Assembly (NCBI RefSeq): GCF_001425785.1
Contig: NZ_LMDI01000076.1
Span: 124,001-188,000 of the forward strand
DNA from: Rhizobacter sp. Root1221
GTDB taxonomy: Bacteria > Pseudomonadota > Gammaproteobacteria > Burkholderiales > Burkholderiaceae_C
DNA length: 64,000 nt
Reading direction: 5' to 3'
How positions within the stretch are numbered: position 1 is the first letter of the stretch; each line of letters opens with the position of its first letter. Of the stretch, positions 8,352-15,777 are shown one piece after another. The notes under the pieces are model-generated. The model saw only the letters and a program-made list of their open reading frames with translations, did not search any database and was not told the origin of the DNA. Both the position numbers and the translations under genes were made by a program.

Positions 8352-8765
8352 GTGAGTAAGTTCTTCGCCATCGTCGTCCTGCCGCCCACCGTTGATATCC
8401 GCTCGGCTGATGCGGTCGAGCAGGCTGTTGACCGATTGATGCGGCCGTTCGAAATTTGGGACGGCGACGATCCGACTCCGCCTGGGCACAACGGCTGTTG
8501 GGACTACTACTGGTGCTGTTCGAAGGCGTGGTTGGTAGAGGACGACAGGGCATCCGACGTCTACGATGGTCAAGAAGACCTCGTATTTCCGGTCGACCGA
8601 ATCACGGAAGACGGTGTCGTGCATGCGCTCGTGACGCCTGATGGCAAGTGGCACGAGAGCAATGCGACGTACATGAAGGAGGATCCCGACTGGGACCAGA
8701 AGGCACTTGCACTTTTGCGCGCCCATCCTGCGCATTTCGGGGTCCTGGCCTACTGCCACAGTTGA
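8352..8765 (+). CDS. Hypothetical protein, 137 aa
   Basis: A soluble, acidic protein starting at GTG with AGGAG six bases upstream. It has an N-terminal FFAIVVLPPTVD strand and a central GCWDYYWCC stretch rich in aromatic residues and cysteines, a pattern like small phage or plasmid proteins with an NGKWDWY-type motif. The C-terminal half (DGKWHESNATYM, DWDQKALALL) is also conserved in style. I cannot name a function. It lies inside the segment flanked by the duplicated cydB tail. Confidence 0.6.
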   Translation: MSKFFAIVVLPPTVDIRSADAVEQAVDRLMRPFEIWDGDDPTPPGHNGCWDYYWCCSKAWLVEDDRASDVYDGQEDLVFPVDRITEDGVVHALVTPDGKWHESNATYMKEDPDWDQKALALLRAHPAHFGVLAYCHS

Positions 8766-8810
8766 CGAGGGATGGCCGCGCCCGTGGAGCCGCGCTTCGT
8801 ACGACACTGA

Positions 8811-8853
8811 GGGTCAGGTCTCTAGTTTGAAGTTCAACCTTCAGACCTGACCC
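8811..8853. repeat. REP-type palindrome
   Basis: GGGTCAGGTCT (8811-8821) and AGACCTGACCC (8843-8853) are perfect 11-bp inverted arms around a 21-nt loop. The GGGTCAGGTCT/AGACCTGACCC arrangement resembles REP elements mobilised by REP-associated tyrosine transposases. It ends 9 bp before the duplicated cydB tail begins, so it may mark the junction. Without a T-run it is a weak terminator. Confidence 0.6.
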
Positions 8854-8862
8854 CAAAGAGCT

Positions 8863-9119
8863 ACGGTGTTCGCGTACCGCGTGTTCTGGGGCAAGGCGGG
8901 CCAGCTGAAATATGCATGAGGCCCCCAGTCGCTTCGCTCCTGCCCCCGAGGGGCGACCCCGGGTCGGCCGGCAGAGCCGGTCCTCGCGGGTGGCTTGAGG
9001 GGGAACTTCGCTTCGCTCGTCCCACAACGCGGGTGTTCCGTGCCATTAGAGTCTGAGACATGCCATTGAAGTCCGCGACATCGAGCATGGCCGGAACGAC
9101 CGCTATGCAGGCGGAAGCG
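8863..9119 (+). repeat. Direct repeat copy B: duplicated cydB tail and downstream DNA
   Basis: This is the second copy of the sequence at 5230-5554. It starts in mid-codon within the cydB reading frame, includes the cydB stop, and continues through the extragenic element. It lacks the 94 bp with the terminator hairpin and rejoins at AACGCGGGTGTTCCGTGCC. It contains no functional gene. At 9042-9081 two tandem 20-bp units of TGCCATTRRAGTCYGNGACA form lie back to back, as they do in copy A. Confidence 0.85.
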
Positions 9120-9178
9120 GACTTGTGCCATCAACTCGGGTAACGTGCGCTGCCTCACAAGAGCAAGGGTTGCCTTTC

Positions 9179-9613
9179 ATGTTGCTGGACGTTTCCCACT
9201 TGCCGCCGGAGCATGGCTGGTTGACGGTCACTTTCATCACCTCGGATTCAACGGTCGTGGTCGATGCTTCCGACGCGTTGAACAATCCGATTCAGGACTT
9301 GCTGGCTGCACTAGATGCGGTCTCGCGCGGGCAACCTTCATCCGTTCGATGGTTCCTTGAGCCGGGCGCTTACGTGTTGGACCTGGAACCAAGCGGCCAG
9401 GAGGTCATGCTCCGTCTGACGCTATGTCGCGACTCGTTGGAAGGGAATGACGGCGTGCGGAAGCTGGACCTGTCCGGCCCACGCGGCGCCATCCTCGCTC
9501 CCATTTGTCGGTTGCTTCGAAACATTGAGGCCGGGAACTATCCGACCTCGACTTGGCCACACTCGAACTTGGGAGGGCTCGAAATCATCGAGCATCGCCT
9601 CGGCCTCGATTAG
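9179..9613 (+). CDS. Hypothetical protein, 144 aa
   Basis: I start at ATG 9179 (MLLDVSHLPPEHGW), preceded by an AAGGG sequence; a GTG at 9125 is an alternative. The protein is soluble with alternating strands (LTVTFITSDSTVVVDASDAL, SVRWFLEPGAYVLDLEPSGQEVMLRLTL) and a helical C terminus ending in IIEHRLGLD. The style matches small stand-alone cytoplasmic proteins often found among polymorphic-toxin immunity genes, but I recognise no family. An inverted repeat (CGCTTCAG 9622-9629 / CTGAAGCG 9653-9660) follows the stop and may act as a terminator. Confidence 0.6.
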   Translation: MLLDVSHLPPEHGWLTVTFITSDSTVVVDASDALNNPIQDLLAALDAVSRGQPSSVRWFLEPGAYVLDLEPSGQEVMLRLTLCRDSLEGNDGVRKLDLSGPRGAILAPICRLLRNIEAGNYPTSTWPHSNLGGLEIIEHRLGLD

Positions 9614-9681
9614 GCGAAACGCGCTTCAGCGCATACCGATGTCGCTCTCAGCCTGAAGCGGCGCGCATGCATACTGCAGCG

Positions 9682-9798
9682 ATGGCAATCTGGCAATTTG
9701 ATGTCTGCATCCTCCCCGGCTGGGCGCCGGCCCTTTCGCACGGCCCCGACGGCTACATCTCGCCACAGTGGACGCTTCGACCGCGGAGCGAGTCATGA
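9682..9798 (+). pseudogene. Truncated ORF beginning MAIWQFDV (38 aa)
   Basis: The start MAIWQFDVCILPGWAPAL is followed by GPDGYISPQW and a stop. The opening resembles the N terminus of longer (about 150 aa) hypothetical proteins that begin M-x-x-WQFDV, so this is probably a truncated copy. An in-frame ATG at 9667 gives a slightly longer reading. Its stop overlaps the ATG of the next gene fragment (ATGA at 9795). Confidence 0.4.
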
Positions 9799-10259
9799 CC
9801 TGGTGTAGTGAACGTTGGGCCCGCCAACCATCTGCGCTCGTCGCAAGTCGCCTGCTCGGCGGTAGAAGCTTTGTGCAGGCGCTCGACGAAGCCCAGGAGG
9901 TACTTGAGCACAGCACCGGACCGGTCGAGCGTTATGAGCTTGGTGTCCTGCTGGACGGTCGATTGGATCCACCTCAGGGGAGCGGTTACGTGGTCGACTG
10001 CTTTTGGTCTGCAGTGGCGGCTGTCCTGCGAACTAGGACGTTCGAAGACTGCCTACGGACTGCTATTGCGTTTGGCAATGACACGGACACTACCGCTTGC
10101 GTGGCCGGCGGGTGGGCCGGTCTTCTTTACGGAGAAGAAGCCATTCCCTCGCGCTGGCGGGCGGCGCTCCACGGCAAACACTTGGTCGAACCGTTGCTTG
10201 AGCGTTTGACGGCCGCGTGGATTTCGGGCGAGGCCCCTCGCTCGGCGCGGGTCGAGTGA
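9795..10259 (+). pseudogene. ADP-ribosylglycohydrolase, C-terminal half only
   Basis: The 154-residue reading contains the C-terminal hallmark of DraG/ADP-ribosylglycohydrolases: GSGYVVDCFWSAV..., FEDCLRTAIAFGNDTDTTACVAGGWAGLLYG and IPSRWRAAL. The GNDTDTT motif supplies the second set of Mg-coordinating residues in this family. The N-terminal half with the first acidic metal motif, normally about 120-150 residues, is absent and not found in other frames just upstream. It is therefore most likely an inactive fragment. Intact relatives remove ADP-ribose from protein side chains. Confidence 0.7.
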
Positions 10260-10404
10260 CCGCTTCCTCAGGCGGTCATAGCGAGATGTCTCAGACACTG
10301 CCGCCAAGACCGCATTGCGGCCCTCGGGGCAGCCGAGGGCGTCTCAGCCTTTCGCAGCGAAAGATCGGCTGACGCCACCTGGGCCAGTCGTCTCAGGCGG
10401 TGCG
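10260..10404. other. Intergenic DNA with stacked hairpins
   Basis: No gene is supported here. GCCCTCGG (10320-10327) pairs perfectly with CCGAGGGC (10333-10340) over a 5-nt loop. A second hairpin follows around CTTTCG-CAG-CGAAAG. Neither has a T-run. Together with the repeat at 10405-10516 this fills the convergent gap between the DraG fragment and the His-rich protein gene. Confidence 0.5.
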
Positions 10405-10516
10405 CCAGGAGAGCAAGCGCAGCCGAGCGGCCGATCAAGCTACCGCCGAGCCCGGGTCCCCCGGGCGACCGCGGGCGCCCCTTGGGGGCAGGAGCGAAGC
10501 GACTGGGGGGCCTCAT
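10405..10516 (-). repeat. Inverted third copy of the extragenic repeat element
   Basis: Read on the minus strand this begins ATGAGGCCCCCCAGTCGC and continues with TTCGCTCCTGCCCCC, matching the start of the element after cydB (5283 onward). It then diverges but keeps blocks such as GGGACCCGGGCTCGGC and AGCTTGATCGGCCGCT. It starts immediately after the stop codon of the gene at 10517-11197, just as the first copy starts at the cydB stop. That suggests a dispersed 3'-end-associated element. Confidence 0.7.
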
Positions 10517-11197
10517 TCAATCCATGAAGTCGTCGTAGCGCTTCTGGGCGTAGCCGCCCAGCTGGTCCCATGGAACGGCACGTGCGGTAGCCGGCTGCAG
10601 CTGCACGGACACCGTCCGCCGCACGCTGCCATCGTCACGCCGCGATTCCACCTTCAGCGCAATCTGTCGTTGTTCCGACCACAGCACGCGGTGCGACCAG
10701 CCGTCGCGCTTGTCGGTGCGCCACTGGGCGTCACCCACCGCGCCCGAGGCCTTCATCGAGCGGGCCAGTGCGGCCGGCACGACGCTCGACGCGGCGGCAA
10801 AGCTGCCGTCGAACCCCACGGTGCCGAACTCGGCGCGCGGGATGGCCACCACGGCCTTGTGTTCACGGTCCACGAACTTCACGTCCACCTGGCCATCGGC
10901 ACCCAGCTTGAGCCAGCGCGCGGCCGTCTCGCCGTTGAAGTGCTTGTGGCCCACGTGTTCGGCCTTGTGGTCGTGGTCGTCATCCGCGCCAGCAGGCAGG
11001 ATGCGTTCGATCCACACCTGGTCGCCGCGCCGCACGAGGCGCTCCTGCCAGGTGTCGGTGCGGGTGACACCGGACGACATCACCTGCCGGGTCTCGTAGG
11101 TGACGATGGCGTCGACGTCGGGCGCCGGTGCAGCCGCGCCGGCAGCCGCCGCGGCCACCGCCAGCGCCACAGCCGCGGCACGAAGCAGTCGTGTCAT
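10517..11197 (-). CDS. Secreted His-rich protein of unknown function next to alkaline phosphatases
   Basis: A 226-residue protein with a Sec signal peptide (about residues 1-22, ending AGAAA). The mature part contains DDDHDHKAEHVGHKH, a probable metal-binding loop, and otherwise looks like an all-beta periplasmic domain with WIERILPAG, ARWLKL and SHRVLWSEQRQIALKVESR. No enzymatic motif is visible. It starts 4 bp past the stop of the upstream alkaline phosphatase, so it is very probably in the same operon and may assist metal loading or phosphate-ester use; that role is inference. Confidence 0.75.
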   Translation of the reverse strand: MTRLLRAAAVALAVAAAAAGAAAPAPDVDAIVTYETRQVMSSGVTRTDTWQERLVRRGDQVWIERILPAGADDDHDHKAEHVGHKHFNGETAARWLKLGADGQVDVKFVDREHKAVVAIPRAEFGTVGFDGSFAAASSVVPAALARSMKASGAVGDAQWRTDKRDGWSHRVLWSEQRQIALKVESRRDDGSVRRTVSVQLQPATARAVPWDQLGGYAQKRYDDFMD

Positions 11198-11201
11198 CGT
11201 G

Positions 11202-12629
11202 TCAGTACCCCGCCGCCGTCTTCACCAGGCCGAAGACCTTGGTGTTGTCGAGCGTGCCCTTGAAGGCCTTCGCCCCGGCGCCTTCGGCGTGCAGCTTCAC
11301 GTCACCGCCACCGTGGGTCTCGGAACCCGGCGAGCCGCGGCGGATCGCCACTTCCTGGAGGTAGTTCTTGCCGGCCATCACGGTGGGGTCGACGTCCACG
11401 CGCACGTCGGCACGGTTGGAGCCGTTCGCGAACACGAGGTTGCCGTACGTGACACCGTTGACGTCCTTGCTGGCAACGCCGGTGGCGTAGCTGATGTTCG
11501 GGCCGAGGATGTCGGTGCCGCGCTTGCCGTACCCGTTGAACGCCATGCCGTGGTCGTGGTCGGCCGTGACGACGATCAGCGTGTTCGTGAGGTCCGGGTC
11601 GAACGTCTTGACCTTGTCGATCACCGCCTGGATGGCGTCGTCGAAGGCCTTGGTGTCGGCCAGCGCGCGGGCGGCGTTCGTGCCGTGCAGCGCATGGTCG
11701 ATGCGGCCGCCTTCAACCATCAGGAAGAAGCCGTTCGTGTTCTTCGACAGCACGTCGACGGCCTTCGTGGCCATCTGCGCGAGGCTCGGCTCCTTGGTGG
11801 CGTCGCGGTCGAGTTCGTACGACATGTGGCCCTCGGCCGCAGCCTGGTCGAACAGGCCGATCAGCTTCGTGGTGGCGGCCACCGGCGCGGCGTTCAGGCT
11901 CGCGAGGTCGTTGACGGCGGTGTAACCCTTGGCCTGCAGTTCGGCCACGAGGTCACGCCCATCCGGACGGCCACGCGGCGTGGTCGTCGCGTTGTACGGG
12001 CGCCAGTATTGGCTCATGCCGCCCAGCAGCACCGTCACGCCATTGCCCAGCGCGGCGTTGTAGCCCGTGCCACCGGGCACGGCCTGGCGGGCAATCTCGT
12101 ACTCGGCGTTGCGGTGGCAGGTGTGCGCGTAGGTGGCGGCCGGCGTGGCGTGCGTCAGGCGGGCCGTGGTGACGGCGCCCGTGGCCTTGCCCTTGGCGAT
12201 CGCCAGCTCGAGCAGGGTGACGGACGCCGAGCCGTTGCCGGTGGTGGGGCACTTGTCCACCGAACTGGGCACGCCGGTGGCGGCATCGGTGCCGGGCGAC
12301 ACCGCGACGGTGGTGCCGTCGAGGCCCAGTGTCTCGTTGCGGGTCTTCACACCGGTCATGTACGCGGCCATCGACGGGGCGCTGTCGGTGGTCTGGCCAT
12401 CCTTCGAGAACGTCTTGATGCGGGCCGCGTAACGCAGCTTGTCCATCGCAAGGGAACCTTCTTCGCCGACGTACTTGATGCGCGTGGCGGTGGTGGTGAC
12501 CGGGCCCATGCCGTCGCCGAGGAAGAAGATGACGTTCCTGGCTTCACCGGCGGCGAGCACCGGGGTGGACAACGCGGCGCCAGCCAGGCCGACGGAGATG
12601 GCGAGGGCCAGGGAGTTGAGCTTGTTCAT
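11202..12629 (-). CDS. Alkaline phosphatase, secreted (paralogue 1)
   Basis: A 475-residue phosphomonoesterase of the PhoA superfamily. Residues 1-26 are a Sec signal peptide ending LAAG. The first metal-binding Asp is in NVIFFLGDGMG, the Ser nucleophile is at 83 in TTDSAPSMAAYMTGVKT, and VEGGRIDHALHG and VVTADHDHG supply further zinc ligands. ETHGGGDV near the C terminus holds the last His. It acts in the periplasm or outside the cell, releasing phosphate from esters. It shares most of its length with the gene immediately upstream (28-bp gap), clearly a tandem duplication. No convincing Pho box is visible. Confidence 0.93.
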   Translation of the reverse strand: MNKLNSLALAISVGLAGAALSTPVLAAGEARNVIFFLGDGMGPVTTTATRIKYVGEEGSLAMDKLRYAARIKTFSKDGQTTDSAPSMAAYMTGVKTRNETLGLDGTTVAVSPGTDAATGVPSSVDKCPTTGNGSASVTLLELAIAKGKATGAVTTARLTHATPAATYAHTCHRNAEYEIARQAVPGGTGYNAALGNGVTVLLGGMSQYWRPYNATTTPRGRPDGRDLVAELQAKGYTAVNDLASLNAAPVAATTKLIGLFDQAAAEGHMSYELDRDATKEPSLAQMATKAVDVLSKNTNGFFLMVEGGRIDHALHGTNAARALADTKAFDDAIQAVIDKVKTFDPDLTNTLIVVTADHDHGMAFNGYGKRGTDILGPNISYATGVASKDVNGVTYGNLVFANGSNRADVRVDVDPTVMAGKNYLQEVAIRRGSPGSETHGGGDVKLHAEGAGAKAFKGTLDNTKVFGLVKTAAGY

Positions 12630-12657
12630 GGAAAGTGTTCTCCGGGTGCGTCGGCGA

Positions 12658-14130
12658 TCAGAGGCCGACGGCCGTGCGGACCAGCTGGAAGACGGCGGTG
12701 TTGTCGATCACGCCGTGGAAGGTGTCGGCGCCACGGCCCATCGCGCCGAGGAAGACGTCGGAGCCGCCATGGGTCTCGCCGCCCACGCCCATGGGGATCA
12801 CCGCTTCCTGGTGGTAGTTCTTGTCGGTCACGGCGGCGTCGGTCAGCGCGGTCATCAGGCTGCGGTTGCCGGCGACGCGGTTTTCACCGTTGCCGAACAC
12901 GAGGGTGGTGAACGGCTTGCCGTCGGCGTCGAGGGCCGGGGTGGCCGGCGACGTGTAGTCGCGCATCAGGCCCAGGATGCCGGGATTGCTGGCGGTGGTT
13001 TTGCCGGTGATCGCGGCGTAGCCGTTCATCACCATCGTGTGGTCGTGGTCGGCGGTGACGACGATCAGCGTGTTCTTCAGCTCGGGGTCGGTCAGCTTGA
13101 CCTTGGCGATCGCGGCCAGGATGGCGTCGTCGAAGGCCTTGGCGTCGCCCAGTGCGCGGGCAGCGTTCGTGCCGTGCAGCGCGTGGTCGATGCGGCCGCC
13201 TTCCACCATCAGGAAGTAGCCCTTGTCGCGCTTCGACAGGATGTCGATCGACTTGGTGGTCATCTCGGCGAGGCTCGGTTCCTTCGTGGCGTCGCGGTCG
13301 AGTTCGTACGACATGTGGCCTTCGGCCTTCGCCTGGTCGAACAGGGCGATCACCTTCGTGCCGGCGGCGGTGGGCGCGGCATTGAGCGTGGCCAGGTCGC
13401 TGACGTAGGTGTAGCCCCTGGCTTGCAGCTCGGCGACCAGGTCGCGGCCGTCAGGCCGGCCGGTGGGCGTGGTGGTGGCGTTGTACGGGCGCCAGTACTG
13501 GCTGACGCCGCCCATCAGCACGTCGACACCGGCACCCAGTGCGGCGTTGTAGCCGGCACCGCCGGGAACGGCCTGGCGGGCGATCTCGTATTCGGCGTTG
13601 CGGTGGCAGGTGTGGGCGTACGTGGCGGCCGGCGTGGCGTGGGTCAGGCGGGCCGTGGTGACCACACCCGTGGCCCGGCCGGCGGTGGCGGCGAGTTCGA
13701 GCAGCGTGGTGGCCGCGGCGCCGTTGCCGGTGGCGGGGCACTTGTCGACCGAGTTGGACACGCCGGTGGTGGCATCCTTGCCCGGGGCGTAGGCGAACGT
13801 GTCGCCGTTCATGCCGAGCACCTCGTTGCGGGTCTTCACGCCCGTCATGTAGGCGGCCATCGACGGCGCGCTGTCGATCACCTGGGCGTCGAGCGAGTAC
13901 GTTTTGACGAAGGCGGTTTCGGGGAAGGTGTCGATCGCGAGCTCACCGTCCTCGCCGGCCGCGTAGATGCGGGTCGCGGTCATCGGCACGATGCCGTAGC
14001 CGTCTCCCAGGAAAAAGATGACGTTCTTCGGTGCGGCGGGCGCCGGGGCGGCCAGCTCGTCGCTGGTACTGCACGCGGCGGTGAACAGGGCGGCGGTGGC
14101 AGCGAACGCGGCCAACAGCTTCGGATTCAT
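12658..14130 (-). CDS. Alkaline phosphatase, lipoprotein form (paralogue 2)
   Basis: A 490-residue enzyme. The N terminus ends in a lipobox (ALFTAAC, Cys at 20) followed by Ser-Thr, so unlike its neighbour it should be lipid-anchored. Active-site signatures match paralogue 1: FFLGDGYG, VIDSAPSMAAYMTGVKT with Ser at 87, VEGGRIDHALHG, VVTADHDHT and GETHGGSDV. A longer C-terminal insertion (GYAAITGKTTASNPGILG region) distinguishes it. AGGA lies about 7 bp before the ATG. It is the first gene of a three-gene unit with paralogue 1 and the His-rich protein. Confidence 0.93.
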   Translation of the reverse strand: MNPKLLAAFAATAALFTAACSTSDELAAPAPAAPKNVIFFLGDGYGIVPMTATRIYAAGEDGELAIDTFPETAFVKTYSLDAQVIDSAPSMAAYMTGVKTRNEVLGMNGDTFAYAPGKDATTGVSNSVDKCPATGNGAAATTLLELAATAGRATGVVTTARLTHATPAATYAHTCHRNAEYEIARQAVPGGAGYNAALGAGVDVLMGGVSQYWRPYNATTTPTGRPDGRDLVAELQARGYTYVSDLATLNAAPTAAGTKVIALFDQAKAEGHMSYELDRDATKEPSLAEMTTKSIDILSKRDKGYFLMVEGGRIDHALHGTNAARALGDAKAFDDAILAAIAKVKLTDPELKNTLIVVTADHDHTMVMNGYAAITGKTTASNPGILGLMRDYTSPATPALDADGKPFTTLVFGNGENRVAGNRSLMTALTDAAVTDKNYHQEAVIPMGVGGETHGGSDVFLGAMGRGADTFHGVIDNTAVFQLVRTAVGL

Positions 14131-14206
14131 GGTTGCTCCTGGATGAGAAGCAACAGGTTACGGAATGAACATGACGGTGGCGTGAATGGTCCGGTCCGGA
14201 CCTTCA

Positions 14207-15655
14207 TCAATCCCCGTGCGACTCCCCGGCGCGCCGGAGCAACTGCCGGCACCGCTCCGACAGGTGCACCACGCGCAGGTGCTTGCCTGTGCGGACGTAA
14301 CGCTCCCTGAGGGTCCGGAGCGCTTCGATGGCCGAGTAGTCCACGAAGCTCAGGTGCCGGCAATCCAGGGTGACCCAGGCAGGGTCCCCGGCCGCGTCGA
14401 AGAGGTTCAGGAAGGGTTTCACGGATGCGAAGAAGAGCGTGCCGTGCAGCCGGTAGACCTTGCTGCCATCCGCTTCGAGCTGGTGGTCGGCATAGAGTTC
14501 GCGGGCATGCTGCCACGCGAAGTTCAGCGCGGCGATGACGATGCCACACATCACTGCCATGGCCAGGTCGGTCAGCACCGTGATGACCGTGACGGCGACG
14601 ATGACCAGGACGTCATGGAACGGCACCTTGTTCACCGTGCCCAACGATGCCCACGAGAACGTCTGCTGCGCCACCACGAACATGACACCCACCAGCGCCG
14701 CCAGCGGGATCCGTTCGATCAGCGGCGACAGGAACAGCACGAACATCAGGATCAGCACGCCGCTCACCACCCCCGACAGGCGCCCGCGCCCGCCCGAGTT
14801 GAGGTTGATCATGGTCTGCCCGATCATGGCGCACCCGCCCATGCCGCCCGCCAGGCCCGACGCCACGTTCGCCACGCCGAGGGCCACGCATTCGCGGTTC
14901 GTGCGCCCCCGGCTCTGCGTGATCTCGTCCGTGAGGTTCAGGGTCAGCAACGTCTCCAGCAACCCGACCAATGCCATCAGCACCGCGTACGGCGCGATGA
15001 TGTGCAGCGTCTCGAGGGTCCACGGGATGTCGGGCAACGCCAGGCTCGGCAGCCCGCCGGCGATGTGGGCCAGGTCACCCAGGCTGCGCGTGGGCAGGCC
15101 GAGCACATTGGTCATCACGCCCACGCCAACGATCGCCACCAGCGCCGGTGGCACGCTGCGGGTCAGGCGCGGCACCGTGTAGACGATCGCCATGGTGAGC
15201 GCCACCAGCCCGATCATCAGCCACAGCGGCTCGCCGGTGAGCCAGGCGTGCCCCTCCTTGAAGTGCGCCAGCTGGGCCATGGCGATGACGATGGCCAGGC
15301 CGTTGACGAAGCCCATCATCACGGGGTGCGGCACCATGCGCACCAGCTTGCCCAGCCGCAGTGCCCCGAAGAGGATCATCAGCGCCCCGCTCAGCAGCAC
15401 CGTCGCCAGCAGGTAGGCCACCCCGTGCTGCACCACGAGCGCCACGATGACCACCGCCATCGAACCGGCCGCGCCGGACACCATGCCCGGCCGCCCCCCG
15501 AACAGCGCCGTGATCGTGCAGATGACGAAGGCGCCGTACAACCCCATCAACGGATTGAGCTGGGCCACGAGGGCGAAGGCGATGCACTCGGGTACCAGGG
15601 CGAAGGAGGTCGTGAGTCCGGCCAGGACATCGGCACGGATGCGAGCGAGTTGCAT
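14207..15655 (-). CDS. SulP-family anion transporter with STAS domain
   Basis: A 482-residue inner-membrane transporter. It starts MQLARIRADVLAGLTTSFALVPECIAFALVA, the typical first-helix region of SulP permeases, and continues through about 11-12 membrane segments with GLYGAF, MMGFVNGLAI, AVLMALVGLLETLLT and GGMGGCAMIGQTMINLNSGG. The final 90 residues form a STAS domain (VYRLHGTLFFASV, VTLDCRHLSFVDYSAIEALR). SulP proteins carry sulfate, bicarbonate or other anions; the substrate cannot be assigned here. I chose the internal ATG at 15655 because upstream codons add a non-conserved basic stretch. It is divergent from the carotenoid oxygenase. Confidence 0.88.
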   Translation of the reverse strand: MQLARIRADVLAGLTTSFALVPECIAFALVAQLNPLMGLYGAFVICTITALFGGRPGMVSGAAGSMAVVIVALVVQHGVAYLLATVLLSGALMILFGALRLGKLVRMVPHPVMMGFVNGLAIVIAMAQLAHFKEGHAWLTGEPLWLMIGLVALTMAIVYTVPRLTRSVPPALVAIVGVGVMTNVLGLPTRSLGDLAHIAGGLPSLALPDIPWTLETLHIIAPYAVLMALVGLLETLLTLNLTDEITQSRGRTNRECVALGVANVASGLAGGMGGCAMIGQTMINLNSGGRGRLSGVVSGVLILMFVLFLSPLIERIPLAALVGVMFVVAQQTFSWASLGTVNKVPFHDVLVIVAVTVITVLTDLAMAVMCGIVIAALNFAWQHARELYADHQLEADGSKVYRLHGTLFFASVKPFLNLFDAAGDPAWVTLDCRHLSFVDYSAIEALRTLRERYVRTGKHLRVVHLSERCRQLLRRAGESHGD

Positions 15656-15777
15656 GAGGGAGAACCGGAAAGCGGAACCCGCTATTGTTCTACGTTCGGA
15701 AGGCCACCGGATGCGGATGCGAACAAGCGCTGCTATCGTGTCGCGTCGCCGCGACCGCGGCTTCAACAGGGACGGCG

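Noticed and set aside
6304..9658. The motif TCAGCCTGAA after the stops at 6220, 6552 and 9613, considered as integron attC-like sites between cassettes
   Set aside because: No paired RYYYAAC/GTTRRRY core sites are visible, the flanks do not fold into attC-like structures, and the same decamer occurs inside the histidine kinase gene region at 37.38 kb.
14131..14200. Possible Pho box before the alkaline phosphatase operon (CCGTCAT and CCGTAAC on the minus strand)
   Set aside because: The two half-sites are 14 bp apart rather than the required 11, and the intervening bases do not fit the consensus.
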